From: Eubacterium sp.
GTDB taxonomy: Bacteria; Bacillota; Clostridia; Oscillospirales; Acutalibacteraceae
DNA: 47,500 nt
Assembly: GCA_017514345.1 (NCBI GenBank)
Contig: JAFWKC010000020.1
Location: forward strand, 1 to 47,500
Direction: 5' to 3'
Program-made: the position numbers and the translations under genes
Shown: piece by piece, positions 7,825-14,575 of the stretch
Position numbering within the stretch: position 1 is the stretch's first letter
Layout: every line of letters starts with the position of its first letter
Notes under the pieces: generated by a model
The model's input: the letters and a program-made list of their open reading frames with translations, nothing else
The model's database searches: none
Told to the model about the DNA's origin: nothing

Positions 7825-8898
7825 TTATTCCTCGGACGCCTTCAGCTTTTCAGCCGTATCAGCCGTGATGAGCGCGTCAATCAGCTCGTCAAGGTCGCCG
7901 TTTAATATCTGCTCAAGCTTGTAGAGGGTCAGATTAATTCTGTGGTCGCTCACTCTGCCCTGCGGATAGTTGTATGTTCTTATTCTTTCGCTTCTGTCGC
8001 CCGTGCCGACCTGCGCTTTGCGCTCGCCTGCGATTTCTGCGTCGTGCTTAGCCTTTTCTGCGTCATAAAGTCTTGCGCGAAGCACCTTGAGCGCCTTTTC
8101 CTTGTTCTTGTGCTGTGAACGCTCGTCCTGACATTCAACCACCGTGCCCGTCGGGATGTGCGTAATGCGTATAGCGGACGAGGTTTTGTTTATGTGCTGT
8201 CCGCCTGCGCCGCTTGAACGGAAGGTGTCAATCTGCAAGTCCTTGTCATTGAGCTCAAAGTCAACGTCCTCCGCCTCGGGCAAAACGGCAACCGTCGTTG
8301 TCGACGTGTGAATTCTGCCCTGGCTTTCAGTTTCGGGAACGCGCTGAACACGGTGAACGCCCGACTCAAACTTAAAGCGTGAATATGCGCCGTCGCCGTC
8401 AACGGAAAAGCTGATTTCCTTGTAGCCGCCGAGTCCCGTTTCGCTTGCAGAAAGCACCTCGGTTTTGAAGCCCTTTGCTTCGGCGTACATACTGTACATT
8501 CTGAATAACACGCCAGCAAAAAGCGCGCTTTCCTCGCCGCCTGCGCCGCCGCGGATTTCGATAATTACGTTTTTGTCGTCGTTAGGGTCGCGCGGAAGAA
8601 GCAGGATTTTCAGCTCCTCGGAAATGCGCTCAATATCGTTTTTGCTCTGCTCGAACTCGTCCTTTACCATTGCGGCAAAATCGTCGTCAAGCGAGGAGTC
8701 GTTTAGCATTTCCTTTGATTCGTCGTACGTGTCCTTTGCGCTTTTGTATTCTCTGAACTTTTCAACGACGGGCGTAAGCTGTTTCAGCTCGCGCATAAGC
8801 TTTGTGTACTGCTCCATATCGGCAACAACCTCGGGCTTGCACACAAGCTCGTTTACCTCGTTGAAACGTTCCTCTACCTGTAATAATTTATCAAACAT
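7825..8898 (-). CDS. prfA: Peptide chain release factor 1
   Basis: 357 residues, the usual RF1 length. The GGQ hydrolysis motif is at 232-234 within [16 protein letters not shown]. The stop-codon-reading tripeptide region reads PET at 188-190 ([15 protein letters not shown]), matching the PxT form of RF1 rather than the SPF of RF2. RF1 terminates translation at UAA and UAG. The neighbour normally found here in Firmicutes, prmC (the methylase of the GGQ glutamine), is absent; the tsaC/coaE fusion follows directly. The DUF951 gene precedes it by 37 bases. Confidence 0.97.
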   Translation of the reverse strand: MFDKLLQVEERFNEVNELVCKPEVVADMEQYTKLMRELKQLTPVVEKFREYKSAKDTYDESKEMLNDSSLDDDFAAMVKDEFEQSKNDIERISEELKILLLPRDPNDDKNVIIEIRGGAGGEESALFAGVLFRMYSMYAEAKGFKTEVLSASETGLGGYKEISFSVDGDGAYSRFKFESGVHRVQRVPETESQGRIHTSTTTVAVLPEAEDVDFELNDKDLQIDTFRSSGAGGQHINKTSSAIRITHIPTGTVVECQDERSQHKNKEKALKVLRARLYDAEKAKHDAEIAGERKAQVGTGDRSERIRTYNYPQGRVSDHRINLTLYKLEQILNGDLDELIDALITADTAEKLKASEE

Positions 8899-8935
8899 TT
8901 GTTATCTCCCTTCGGTCGATATTACTGAATTGCCG

Positions 8936-9109
8936 CTAAATAACGCTTTTGATGTTCTTTTCGATTTTGCTTCTCGGCACCATAACCTCACGTCCGCACT
9001 CTGTACAGCGTATCTTAAAGTCAACGCCGACGCGCAGCACCTCAAATTCCTTGTTGCCGCAGGGGTGAGGCTTTTTCATTATCAGCTTATCGCCTACGTT
9101 AATCTGCAT
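8936..9109 (-). CDS. DUF951 family small protein
   Basis: 57 residues starting MQINVGDKLIMKKPHPCGN. The ATG at 9109 is preceded by GAGAGG at normal spacing; an upstream in-frame codon would place the ribosome site inside the gene. It carries HPCG and RCTECGREVMVPRSK, typical of DUF951, a small cysteine-containing family of unknown function that often lies near translation or replication genes in Firmicutes. It is the first gene of the prfA operon. Confidence 0.88.
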   Translation of the reverse strand: MQINVGDKLIMKKPHPCGNKEFEVLRVGVDFKIRCTECGREVMVPRSKIEKNIKSVI

Positions 9110-9139
9110 AAATGCACCTCTCAAATTCAAGTCCCACTT

Positions 9140-9168
9140 ATTATAACACTTACAATTAGTATTATCAA
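9140..9168 (-). promoter_or_regulatory. Promoter of the DUF951-prfA operon
   Basis: On the minus strand TTGATA (9163-9168), a 17-base spacer and TATAAT (9140-9145), about 30 bases upstream of the DUF951 start. Confidence 0.75.
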
Positions 9169-9239
9169 CATAATTAATAACTTAAAAGCATATTAATAAT
9201 ATACGCAGGCAAATAAGAAAGATAAAAAGGACTGATTTT

Positions 9240-10145
9240 TTGAAGTTTTATCCAGAAGGAATTAACAATAAGCTTGTTGCGAGCTTTAAGAGTATCGAAG
9301 AAATAAAGGCGGCTATCGACAGCGAAAGCATTTATGAGGGCTGTGTTATGCTGTGCGACAGGGAGCATAATTTACATATTGATTTAGGCTGTATAGAGGG
9401 CGTTATCCCGAAAAACGAAGGAGCCCTCGGCATACTCGAGGGCACCGTGCGCGATATTGCTCTGATTTCGCGCGTGGGCAAGCGCGTGTGCTTTCGCGTT
9501 ATGGGCTTTCACCGTGATGAAAACGGCAAGCGCGTTGCTATTCTGTCGCGCCGCGCCGTACAGCTGAAATGCGTGGAAGAATACATAAATAATATACGCC
9601 CAGGTGAAATTGTCGACGCGCGCGTTACAAGGCTTGAGGGCTTCGGCGTGTTTATTGATTTGGCGTGCGGAATTAATTCGCTTATTCCGATTGATATGCT
9701 GTCGGTGTCGCGCATTAGCCATCCGCGCGAGCGGCTACGTGAAGGCGAAATGATTAAATGTGCGCTCAGAAAACGCGAAAATGATAAGCTAACCTTTACG
9801 CTTAAAGAGCTGCTCGGAACGTGGGAGGAAAACGCGGCGAGCTTCTTCGTCGGCGAAACTGTGACGGGTATTGTCAGAAGTGTTGAAAGCTACGGCGTTT
9901 TCGTTGAGCTTACGCCCAATCTCGCGGGACTTGCAGAGCTCGGCGCTGACGTAAGCGCAGGGCAGAGGGTGTCCGTTTTCATCAAATCCGTTATTCCCGA
10001 ACGTATGAAAATCAAGCTTGTGATTGTCGATACCTGCGCGCCGACTGCAAGAAAAGAGCTTGATTATTTCGTTTCGTCGGGCGTTATATCGCGCTGGAGG
10101 TATTCGCCGTCCTCTGCCGACAGAGTCGTTGAAACCGTATTTTAA
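9240..10145 (+). CDS. S1 RNA-binding domain protein
   Basis: 301 residues from a TTG start at 9240, preceded by AAAAAGGA. Three S1-type modules can be made out: a divergent one at about 31-105 (EGCVMLCDREHNLHIDLG), a clear one at about 120-188 (GEIVDARVTRLEGFGVFIDL) and a second clear one at about 203-262 (GETVTGIVRSVESYGVFVEL). It resembles a shortened ribosomal protein S1 and probably binds mRNA or rRNA; the exact role is unknown. It is a single gene, divergent from the DUF951 operon and convergent with the C_GCAxxG gene. Confidence 0.85.
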   Translation: MKFYPEGINNKLVASFKSIEEIKAAIDSESIYEGCVMLCDREHNLHIDLGCIEGVIPKNEGALGILEGTVRDIALISRVGKRVCFRVMGFHRDENGKRVAILSRRAVQLKCVEEYINNIRPGEIVDARVTRLEGFGVFIDLACGINSLIPIDMLSVSRISHPRERLREGEMIKCALRKRENDKLTFTLKELLGTWEENAASFFVGETVTGIVRSVESYGVFVELTPNLAGLAELGADVSAGQRVSVFIKSVIPERMKIKLVIVDTCAPTARKELDYFVSSGVISRWRYSPSSADRVVETVF

Positions 10146-10212
10146 TATACAAAGAGTAAAAAAGAAGTGGGCGGATTATATCCGCCCTGTAAACTATTAT
10201 ACAAAGAGTAAA
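10146..10212. repeat. GGGCGGAT palindrome between 15-bp direct repeats
   Basis: TATACAAAGAGTAAA occurs at 10146-10160 and again at 10198-10212. Between them lies GGGCGGAT-TAT-ATCCGCCC (10169-10187). The hairpin may terminate the two convergent genes, but the exact flanking repeat also looks like a target duplication around a 37-bp element. The same palindrome arms recur at 46189-46207. Confidence 0.7.
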
Positions 10213-10214
10213 GA

Positions 10215-10658
10215 TTATTTGAACTTTTCTTCAAGCACAAGCGCCGCGCTGTAAACGATATCGGGACAGGGGCGCTTTTTGTAATACTCGTTTGTGCGTG
10301 CGTCGGGAGTTGCGCTTTCTGGCTTTTTTGTCAGCCCGAGAAGCTCTCGGCAGTAGATTGAGCCGTTGTCGCTTCTGAACGCGTCCATAATTTCCCTTGC
10401 CGATTCATAATTTTTCGTTTTTGCGTCAACGTCGCTGACGTCAGTCGTGCCAGTTTCCATTCCGTTGACGAGCAGAGCGCCCGAAAGCGCGCCGCAAACC
10501 TCGCGGCTTCTTCCCATTCCGCCGCCGAACGACGAAGCGAGCTTAACTGCCGTGTCGTCGTCAATTCCGTATTTGTCTGCAAAGGCGAGGAATACTGCCT
10601 GCGCGCAGTTGTACCCGCTCAAAAATAAATCCTTTGCTCTGTCTGCTCTTTCTCCCAT
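10215..10658 (-). CDS. C_GCAxxG_C_C family protein
   Basis: 147 residues with the family's cysteine pattern: GYNCAQA (C18), VCGALSGA (C55), YCRELLG (C103) and CPDIV (C131). The family is a putative redox-active or metal-binding protein seen widely in anaerobes, with no settled function. The start codon overlaps the dnaC stop by one base (TGATG), so the two are translationally coupled and it is the third gene of the dnaD-dnaC operon. Its link with helicase loading is positional only. Confidence 0.9.
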   Translation of the reverse strand: MGERADRAKDLFLSGYNCAQAVFLAFADKYGIDDDTAVKLASSFGGGMGRSREVCGALSGALLVNGMETGTTDVSDVDAKTKNYESAREIMDAFRSDNGSIYCRELLGLTKKPESATPDARTNEYYKKRPCPDIVYSAALVLEEKFK

Positions 10659-11626
10659 CAGCTTATCCTGATATCCTTTCCAGCAAACTGCATTGCCATA
10701 TATTCGCCCGTAATTCGGCTTGTGATACGCTGGTCGTATTTTTTGTAAAGCTCCGTCGGTTCATAATTTGTGCTGATAATCGTCGGCTTTTTTGCAAGTA
10801 TACGGCTGTTAATTATATTATACAGCGTCGCTATTGAATACTGGTTGTCAATTTCGGTGCCGAGGTCGTCAATTACAAGCAAATCACAGTCAAGCACACG
10901 ACGCTTTTTGTAGATAATGTCGCTGTCCCTGCCGAACTGCTCGCTTTGCAAATCCTCGCAAATGTTCTGACTTGTGCCGTAGCAAACGCTGAAGCCGCGA
11001 TTGATAACAACGTTAACTATTGCAAGCGACAGGTGAGTTTTGCCGAGTCCCGTCGCGCCGAGGAACAGTATGTTTTTGCTGTTTTGCGAAAAGCCCTGAG
11101 CGTATCTGTGAGCCGCGTCGAGTATGCTTTCGGCGCGCTGGCGCGGAACGATGCCGTTTTCGTCGGGCGCGGTGTCGTATTTTTCCGTATCAAAGTTATC
11201 AAAGGTGCAGTCGTCAAGCGGTGCAACCTTTTTGATTTCGTCCCTCATTATGTCCTTTAGAAGCTGACGGTGACAGGTACAAAGCCTGCCGCTGACAAAG
11301 CCTCTGTCCTCGCATACCGAGCAGACGTATTCGGGCTGCATAGCGTTTTCGGCGTAGCCGTTTTTTACGAGAAGCTGCGCTCTTTTATCAGTAAGAGCCT
11401 TGCTCTTTGCGCGAAGCTCCTCAACCTTTTCGGGCGCGTTTTCGCGGTAGAAAAACAGCCTTGATATTTCAAGCCCTATGCCCGACAGCTCGCCCTGGAG
11501 CTTATCAATTTCAGGTACGTCTTCTCTGATTTTTTCTGCTCTGAGCTGCGCCTCCATAACGGCGTTATCTCTGCGCTTTTCGAGTATGCGTTCTGCTTTT
11601 AAATATATTTCCTTAGGATATGACAT
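10658..11626 (-). CDS. dnaC: DnaC/DnaI-type replicative helicase loader ATPase
   Basis: 322 residues. An N-terminal coiled-coil-rich region is followed by a zinc-binding cluster (C102, C105, C116, C118, H119 in CSVCEDRGF...CTCH) and an AAA+ core with Walker A GATGLGKTH (190-198) and Walker B LLVIDDLG (249-256). The final part contains STNYEP and an arginine-rich stretch typical of DnaI/DnaC. It is expected to load the DnaB helicase at origins and restarting forks. It lies 10 bases downstream of dnaD, the partner that recruits it. Confidence 0.93.
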   Translation of the reverse strand: MSYPKEIYLKAERILEKRRDNAVMEAQLRAEKIREDVPEIDKLQGELSGIGLEISRLFFYRENAPEKVEELRAKSKALTDKRAQLLVKNGYAENAMQPEYVCSVCEDRGFVSGRLCTCHRQLLKDIMRDEIKKVAPLDDCTFDNFDTEKYDTAPDENGIVPRQRAESILDAAHRYAQGFSQNSKNILFLGATGLGKTHLSLAIVNVVINRGFSVCYGTSQNICEDLQSEQFGRDSDIIYKKRRVLDCDLLVIDDLGTEIDNQYSIATLYNIINSRILAKKPTIISTNYEPTELYKKYDQRITSRITGEYMAMQFAGKDIRIS

Positions 11627-11636
11627 TTATCTTCTC

Positions 11637-12653
11637 CTATACGTCAAAATTTTCGTTTTTCATAATTCGGCTCTGGATTTCGTCAATATCAAAGGAGGGC
11701 TTGCCGCTAAGCTTTCCGCCGTCCTTTTCGTTTTTGTCGGCGGCGTGCTTTTTGTTGTCCTCTTCGACCTGCTCGGGCGTCGTAATGCCTTTTTTGTTCC
11801 AGTTTTTCAGTACGGAATCAACGTATTTCAGCGTTGGACGCTGAGCGTTTTCTCGCATCGTGTCGCACGCAAGAGCAATCATTTCCATACTGAATGCGGC
11901 GTTCCATTCCTTAATCATATCGCGCTGCTTTGCAGTCGGCTTGCGGAAACGTATTCCGCTGAGCTCAACGATTTTGTTCCACAGTCTGTCCGAGCTTTCA
12001 AGCTCCTTGAGCTTTTCGTCAGCGGCAGAAAGCGTCGTGATGCCCTCTTCGCACCAGTTTTTCGCCATAGCCGCAACGTACGACCAGCTTATGACGTTTC
12101 CGTTATCCTTTTCTGTTTTGAAGTACTGAAGAATTGTCAGCGCAACCTCGCAGGGAAGTCCGTAGTAATTAACCATATTAATCAGCATTTCGCGCTGATT
12201 GTGACTCAGTGTGCTGCCGAGCACGACCTGCGCCTCCTGCATAAGCGCCGTAAGCTCTTCGCTTTCGCGAAGCGCTGCGGTAACCTCGGCAGGCGACAGA
12301 TTAGGTACGGGCATAGCCTCGACCTGCTTTGCCTGCGGCTTTTCTTCTTTTTTCTCTGCTTTTTTTACGGGCGTTTTTTCAGACTTTGGCGACGGTGCGC
12401 TTTTTACGCCTTCCGTGAGCAGTATGCCCTCCTCAACCCAAAAATCAAGCAGCTCGCAAACCTCGCTTTCGGGTACGCCGATAGCGGTGCCGATATCGTG
12501 GCTCGTGCAGTTTCCGCCGCGCGAAAGAATAACAAGCAGCGCCTTGAGCTGATACGCGCTTGCAAGCCGTATGTACTTGTTAACGACAGTGCTCGGCACG
12601 CTGAACATACCCTCGCTCCAAACCTCGCCCATAGGCAAAATCTGATAATTCAC
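11637..12653 (-). CDS. dnaD: DnaD-domain primosome protein
   Basis: 338 residues from a GTG at 12653, eight bases after AAGGAGG; a GTG nine bases upstream overlaps that ribosome site and is rejected. An N-terminal winged-helix part (about 25-80, SVPSTVVNKYIRL) is followed by a low-complexity lysine/proline linker (~90-125) and two DnaD/DnaB_2 C-terminal domains (about 140-215 and 220-300, including YVDSVLKNW near the end). In Firmicutes DnaD remodels DNA at oriC or stalled forks and recruits DnaI and the helicase. It is the first gene of the operon dnaD-dnaC-C_GCAxxG. Confidence 0.92.
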   Translation of the reverse strand: MNYQILPMGEVWSEGMFSVPSTVVNKYIRLASAYQLKALLVILSRGGNCTSHDIGTAIGVPESEVCELLDFWVEEGILLTEGVKSAPSPKSEKTPVKKAEKKEEKPQAKQVEAMPVPNLSPAEVTAALRESEELTALMQEAQVVLGSTLSHNQREMLINMVNYYGLPCEVALTILQYFKTEKDNGNVISWSYVAAMAKNWCEEGITTLSAADEKLKELESSDRLWNKIVELSGIRFRKPTAKQRDMIKEWNAAFSMEMIALACDTMRENAQRPTLKYVDSVLKNWNKKGITTPEQVEEDNKKHAADKNEKDGGKLSGKPSFDIDEIQSRIMKNENFDV

Positions 12654-12687
12654 TCTCGGCACCTCCTTGTTTTTCGCTTAGACTTCT

Positions 12688-12716
12688 ATTGTAACAAAAA
12701 AGCAGTATATTGTAAA
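12688..12716 (-). promoter_or_regulatory. Promoter of the dnaD operon
   Basis: On the minus strand TTTACA (12711-12716), a 17-base spacer and TACAAT (12688-12693), about 35 bases upstream of the dnaD start. Confidence 0.65.
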
Positions 12717-12838
12717 TATAGTGTATATTGTGTAGTGCTCACTCTGGTAACACAAGAGCAAAAAAATAATAGAAAACAGACCGAGAATTCAGTCTGTAAA
12801 AAATGAAATATTGCAGATGTATTAATTAATAATCCTTC

Positions 12839-12939
12839 ATACGCCGAAGGTGTATTTCATTGCAAAGCAATTTCATATTCCAAAGGAATATTTCATTAAT
12901 CCGCAAGGATTAATTTCATTAATACACCCTAATGGGTGT
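12839..12939. repeat. Array of five small hairpins spaced by ATTTCAT
   Basis: Successive palindromes with different stems are joined by ATTTCAT: ATACGCC/GGTGTAT (12839-12855), ATTGC/GCAAT (12859-12871), ATATTCC/GGAATAT (12875-12891), TTAATCC/GGATTAA (12896-12913) and ACACCC/GGGTGT (12924-12939). Loops are mostly three or four bases. The joining heptamer is constant while every stem differs. Confidence 0.8.
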
Positions 12940-12940
12940 T

Positions 12941-13046
12941 TTACGAGACTCGCCCGTCTCGCTTACGCGCTCGACGGCACGCACGCGGGCACCGCAACCG
13001 TCCACCGGACGCTTGCTACCCTGCGGGTTGCCCTGTTCGAGTCTCG
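12941..13046. other. GC-rich structured segment next to tRNA-Gly
   Basis: CGAGACTCG (12944-12952) can pair with CGAGTCTCG (13038-13046), enclosing about 85 bases with nested stems (CGTCC-ACC-GGACG; CAACC with GGTTG). A local CGAGAC/GTCTCG hairpin (12944-12960) competes. Base composition is clearly richer in G and C than the flanks. Its first 12 bases repeat a stretch of the neighbouring tRNA gene. Confidence 0.55.
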
Positions 13047-13061
13047 ACCGCTAAGCAAAAA

Positions 13062-13092
13062 ATAAAAACAGCACCTGACGGTACTGTTTTCA
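13062..13092 (-). terminator. Terminator of tRNA-Gly
   Basis: On the minus strand AACAGTACC and GGTGCTGTT pair (with one mismatch) around GTCA, followed by a T-rich run, directly after the CCA end of the tRNA gene. Confidence 0.8.
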
Positions 13093-13095
13093 TTT

Positions 13096-13171
13096 TGGAG
13101 CGGATTACGAGACTCGAACTCGCTACCTTCACCTTGGCAAGGTGACGCTCTACCGGATGAGCTAAATCCGC
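13096..13171 (-). tRNA. tRNA-Gly (GCC)
   Basis: 76 bases including an encoded CCA. Acceptor arms GCGGATT and AATCCGC pair fully. The D arm reads GCTCATCCGGTAGAGC. The anticodon arm TCACC-TTGCCAA-GGTGA gives anticodon GCC. The T arm GCGAG-TTCGAGT-CTCGT closes with one G-T pair. Confidence 0.97.
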
Positions 13172-13184
13172 ATTTGCAAAGTGT

Positions 13185-13213
13185 ATTATACATACACTTT
13201 ACGTTTTTGTCAA
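13185..13213 (-). promoter_or_regulatory. Promoter of tRNA-Gly
   Basis: On the minus strand consensus TTGACA (13208-13213), 17 bases, consensus TATAAT (13185-13190), with the tRNA 5' end 13 bases further on. The -35 lies 8 bases beyond the udg stop. Confidence 0.9.
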
Positions 13214-13220
13214 GAGTTTT

Positions 13221-13784
13221 TTATATTTCTATACCTAATTCCTCGATTTTGTCGCGCACCTTTAGCCAGTCGCCGTACGCAAGCTCCTTGTTGTTCGGGT
13301 TGCGTAAAATTGCCGCAGGGTGATACGTTCCCATCATCAGAACGCCGTTTTTTTCGATGAATTCGCCGTGCTGCTGGGTTACGCGAAAGCTCGGCGAAAT
13401 CAGCTTTTGCGCCGATATTCTGCCGACGCAGATAATTATTTTCGGTCTGATTATTCTGAACTGCTCCCTGAGCCACGCGATGCACATATCCTGTTCCTCG
13501 GGCTTCGGGTCGCGGTTTTTCGGCGGACGGCATTTAACCATATTTGCGATATATACGTTTTTGTTGCGGTCAAGGTCAATGCTGTTCAGGAATTTGTCGA
13601 GCAGCTTGCCGCTTCTGCCGACAAACGGCTCGCCCTGCAAATCCTCGTTTTCGCCTGGTCCCTCGCCGATAAGCATAATGTCCGCGTCCTTTTTTCCTAT
13701 GCCGAAAACAAGATTCGTCCTGCCCTCGCAAAGGGCGCATTTTGTACAGCTTTTACATTGAAGCTCAAGTTCATCTAAAGTCAT
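13221..13784 (-). CDS. udg: Family 4 uracil-DNA glycosylase (Fe-S)
   Basis: 187 residues. The four cysteines expected to hold the [4Fe-4S] cluster are C13 and C16 (CKSCTKCALC), C85 (NMVKCRPPKNR) and C101 (DMCIAW). GEGPGENEDLQGEPFVGRSG (40-59) is the family 4 motif 1 region, and TYHPAAIL (153-160) supplies the catalytic-loop histidine. Family 4 enzymes remove uracil arising from cytosine deamination. This family is common in thermophiles and in strict anaerobes such as Clostridia. It is a single gene, divergent from pduL. Confidence 0.93.
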   Translation of the reverse strand: MTLDELELQCKSCTKCALCEGRTNLVFGIGKKDADIMLIGEGPGENEDLQGEPFVGRSGKLLDKFLNSIDLDRNKNVYIANMVKCRPPKNRDPKPEEQDMCIAWLREQFRIIRPKIIICVGRISAQKLISPSFRVTQQHGEFIEKNGVLMMGTYHPAAILRNPNNKELAYGDWLKVRDKIEELGIEI

Positions 13785-13835
13785 ATTTTTTATCCTTTTT
13801 GTTATTATAATCGAGTCAGGGGATAGCCCGCCCTT

Positions 13836-13870
13836 AATTCATAATTCATCATTTATAATTTATAATTCAA
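13836..13870. repeat. Heptad tandem array 1 (AATTCAT)
   Basis: Five consecutive 7-base units, AATTCAT, AATTCAT, CATTTAT, AATTTAT and AATTCAA, between the divergent genes udg and pduL. The exact 7-base period is shared with arrays at 16666, 21821, 33894, 36156, 46077 and 46292. Confidence 0.75.
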
Positions 13871-13887
13871 TTATATCAAATTAACTG

Positions 13888-13916
13888 TTGAAAAACAATT
13901 CCTTTTGTATTAAAAT
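13888..13916 (+). promoter_or_regulatory. Promoter of pduL
   Basis: TTGAAA (13888-13893), a 17-base spacer and TAAAAT (13911-13916), about 32 bases upstream of the ATG. Confidence 0.7.
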
Positions 13917-13947
13917 ATTAGCGTATTAATTTTTGGAGGAAAATATT

Positions 13948-14526
13948 ATGGCTAATCAAGTTGTAGTAGAAATTTCGGCTCGTCACGTGCATGTTTCACA
14001 GGCAGATCTTGAAACACTTTTTGGCAAGGGCTACGAGCTGACTGTTAAAAAAATGCTTTCTCAGCCAGGCCAGTACGCTTGCGAGGAAAGAGTTAAGGTA
14101 GTAGGAACAAAGGGCGAATTTCCCGCAGTTTCAATTCTCGGTCCAGTAAGACCTGCAACGCAGGTAGAAATCTCACTTACGGACGCGCGCTCAATCGGCG
14201 TTGCTGCTCCTGTAAGAGAGTCTGGCGACGTTGCAGGCTCTGGCGCGTGCAAGCTCGTTGGTCCTGCAGGCGAGGTTGACCTCACCGAGGGCGTTATCGC
14301 AGCAAAGCGTCACATCCACGCAACAACGAAGGACGCAGAGGAAATGGGACTTGAAAACGGCGAAATCGTTTCTGTTGAAATCCCTACCTCAAACGGAAGA
14401 AACCTCACCTTCGGCGACGTTGTCGTACGCGTGTCTGACAGCTATGCTCTTGCTATGCACATCGATACCGACGAAGCAAACGCGGCAGGTATGGCGCCTA
14501 ACACAATGGGTACGGTTATTAAATAA
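13948..14526 (+). CDS. pduL: PduL-type phosphate acyltransferase
   Basis: 192 residues from the ATG at 13948, eight bases after GGAGGA; an in-frame TTG 15 bases earlier overlaps the ribosome site. The two zinc-binding histidine motifs are present: SARHVHVSQ near the N-terminus and AKRHIHA in the second half, in a duplicated beta-barrel layout. PduL interconverts acyl-CoA and acyl-phosphate. In genomes without a microcompartment it usually replaces Pta in acetate formation. No pdu shell genes or acetate kinase lie nearby and no encapsulation-peptide extension is seen, so a general phosphotransacetylase role is the better guess. It is monocistronic. Confidence 0.92.
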   Translation: MANQVVVEISARHVHVSQADLETLFGKGYELTVKKMLSQPGQYACEERVKVVGTKGEFPAVSILGPVRPATQVEISLTDARSIGVAAPVRESGDVAGSGACKLVGPAGEVDLTEGVIAAKRHIHATTKDAEEMGLENGEIVSVEIPTSNGRNLTFGDVVVRVSDSYALAMHIDTDEANAAGMAPNTMGTVIK

Positions 14527-14540
14527 TCAACAAAAGAATT

Positions 14541-14575
14541 AAGGAGCTGTTCGTCTGAACAGCTCCTGTTTTTTA
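14541..14575 (+). terminator. Terminator of pduL
   Basis: A perfect 10-bp stem GGAGCTGTTC / GAACAGCTCC (14543-14552, 14557-14566) followed by TGTTTTTT. Confidence 0.93.

Larger units (their letters stand above)
12717..13061. other. Non-coding region between dnaD promoter and tRNA terminator
   Basis: About 345 bp without a gene. A short ACAGAC/GTCTGT stem lies near 12776-12798, then the ATTTCAT hairpin array, then a GC-rich segment folded between CGAGACTCG and CGAGTCTCG. The small frames here are by-products of the palindromes. Confidence 0.7.

Noticed and set aside
10146..10212. Complete insertion sequence
   Set aside because: The segment between the direct repeats is 37 bp and encodes nothing.
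11478..12806. 442-codon frame on the plus strand opposite dnaD and dnaC
   Set aside because: Shadow of two well-recognised genes; composition is unlike a protein and there is no ribosome site.
12839..12939. CRISPR array
   Set aside because: The constant part is only ATTTCAT and the variable parts are self-complementary; no cas genes are present.
12963..13193. Frame antisense to the spacer and through the tRNA-Gly gene
   Set aside because: Much of it translates tRNA-Gly and the GC-rich folded segment; such frames are a known annotation artefact.
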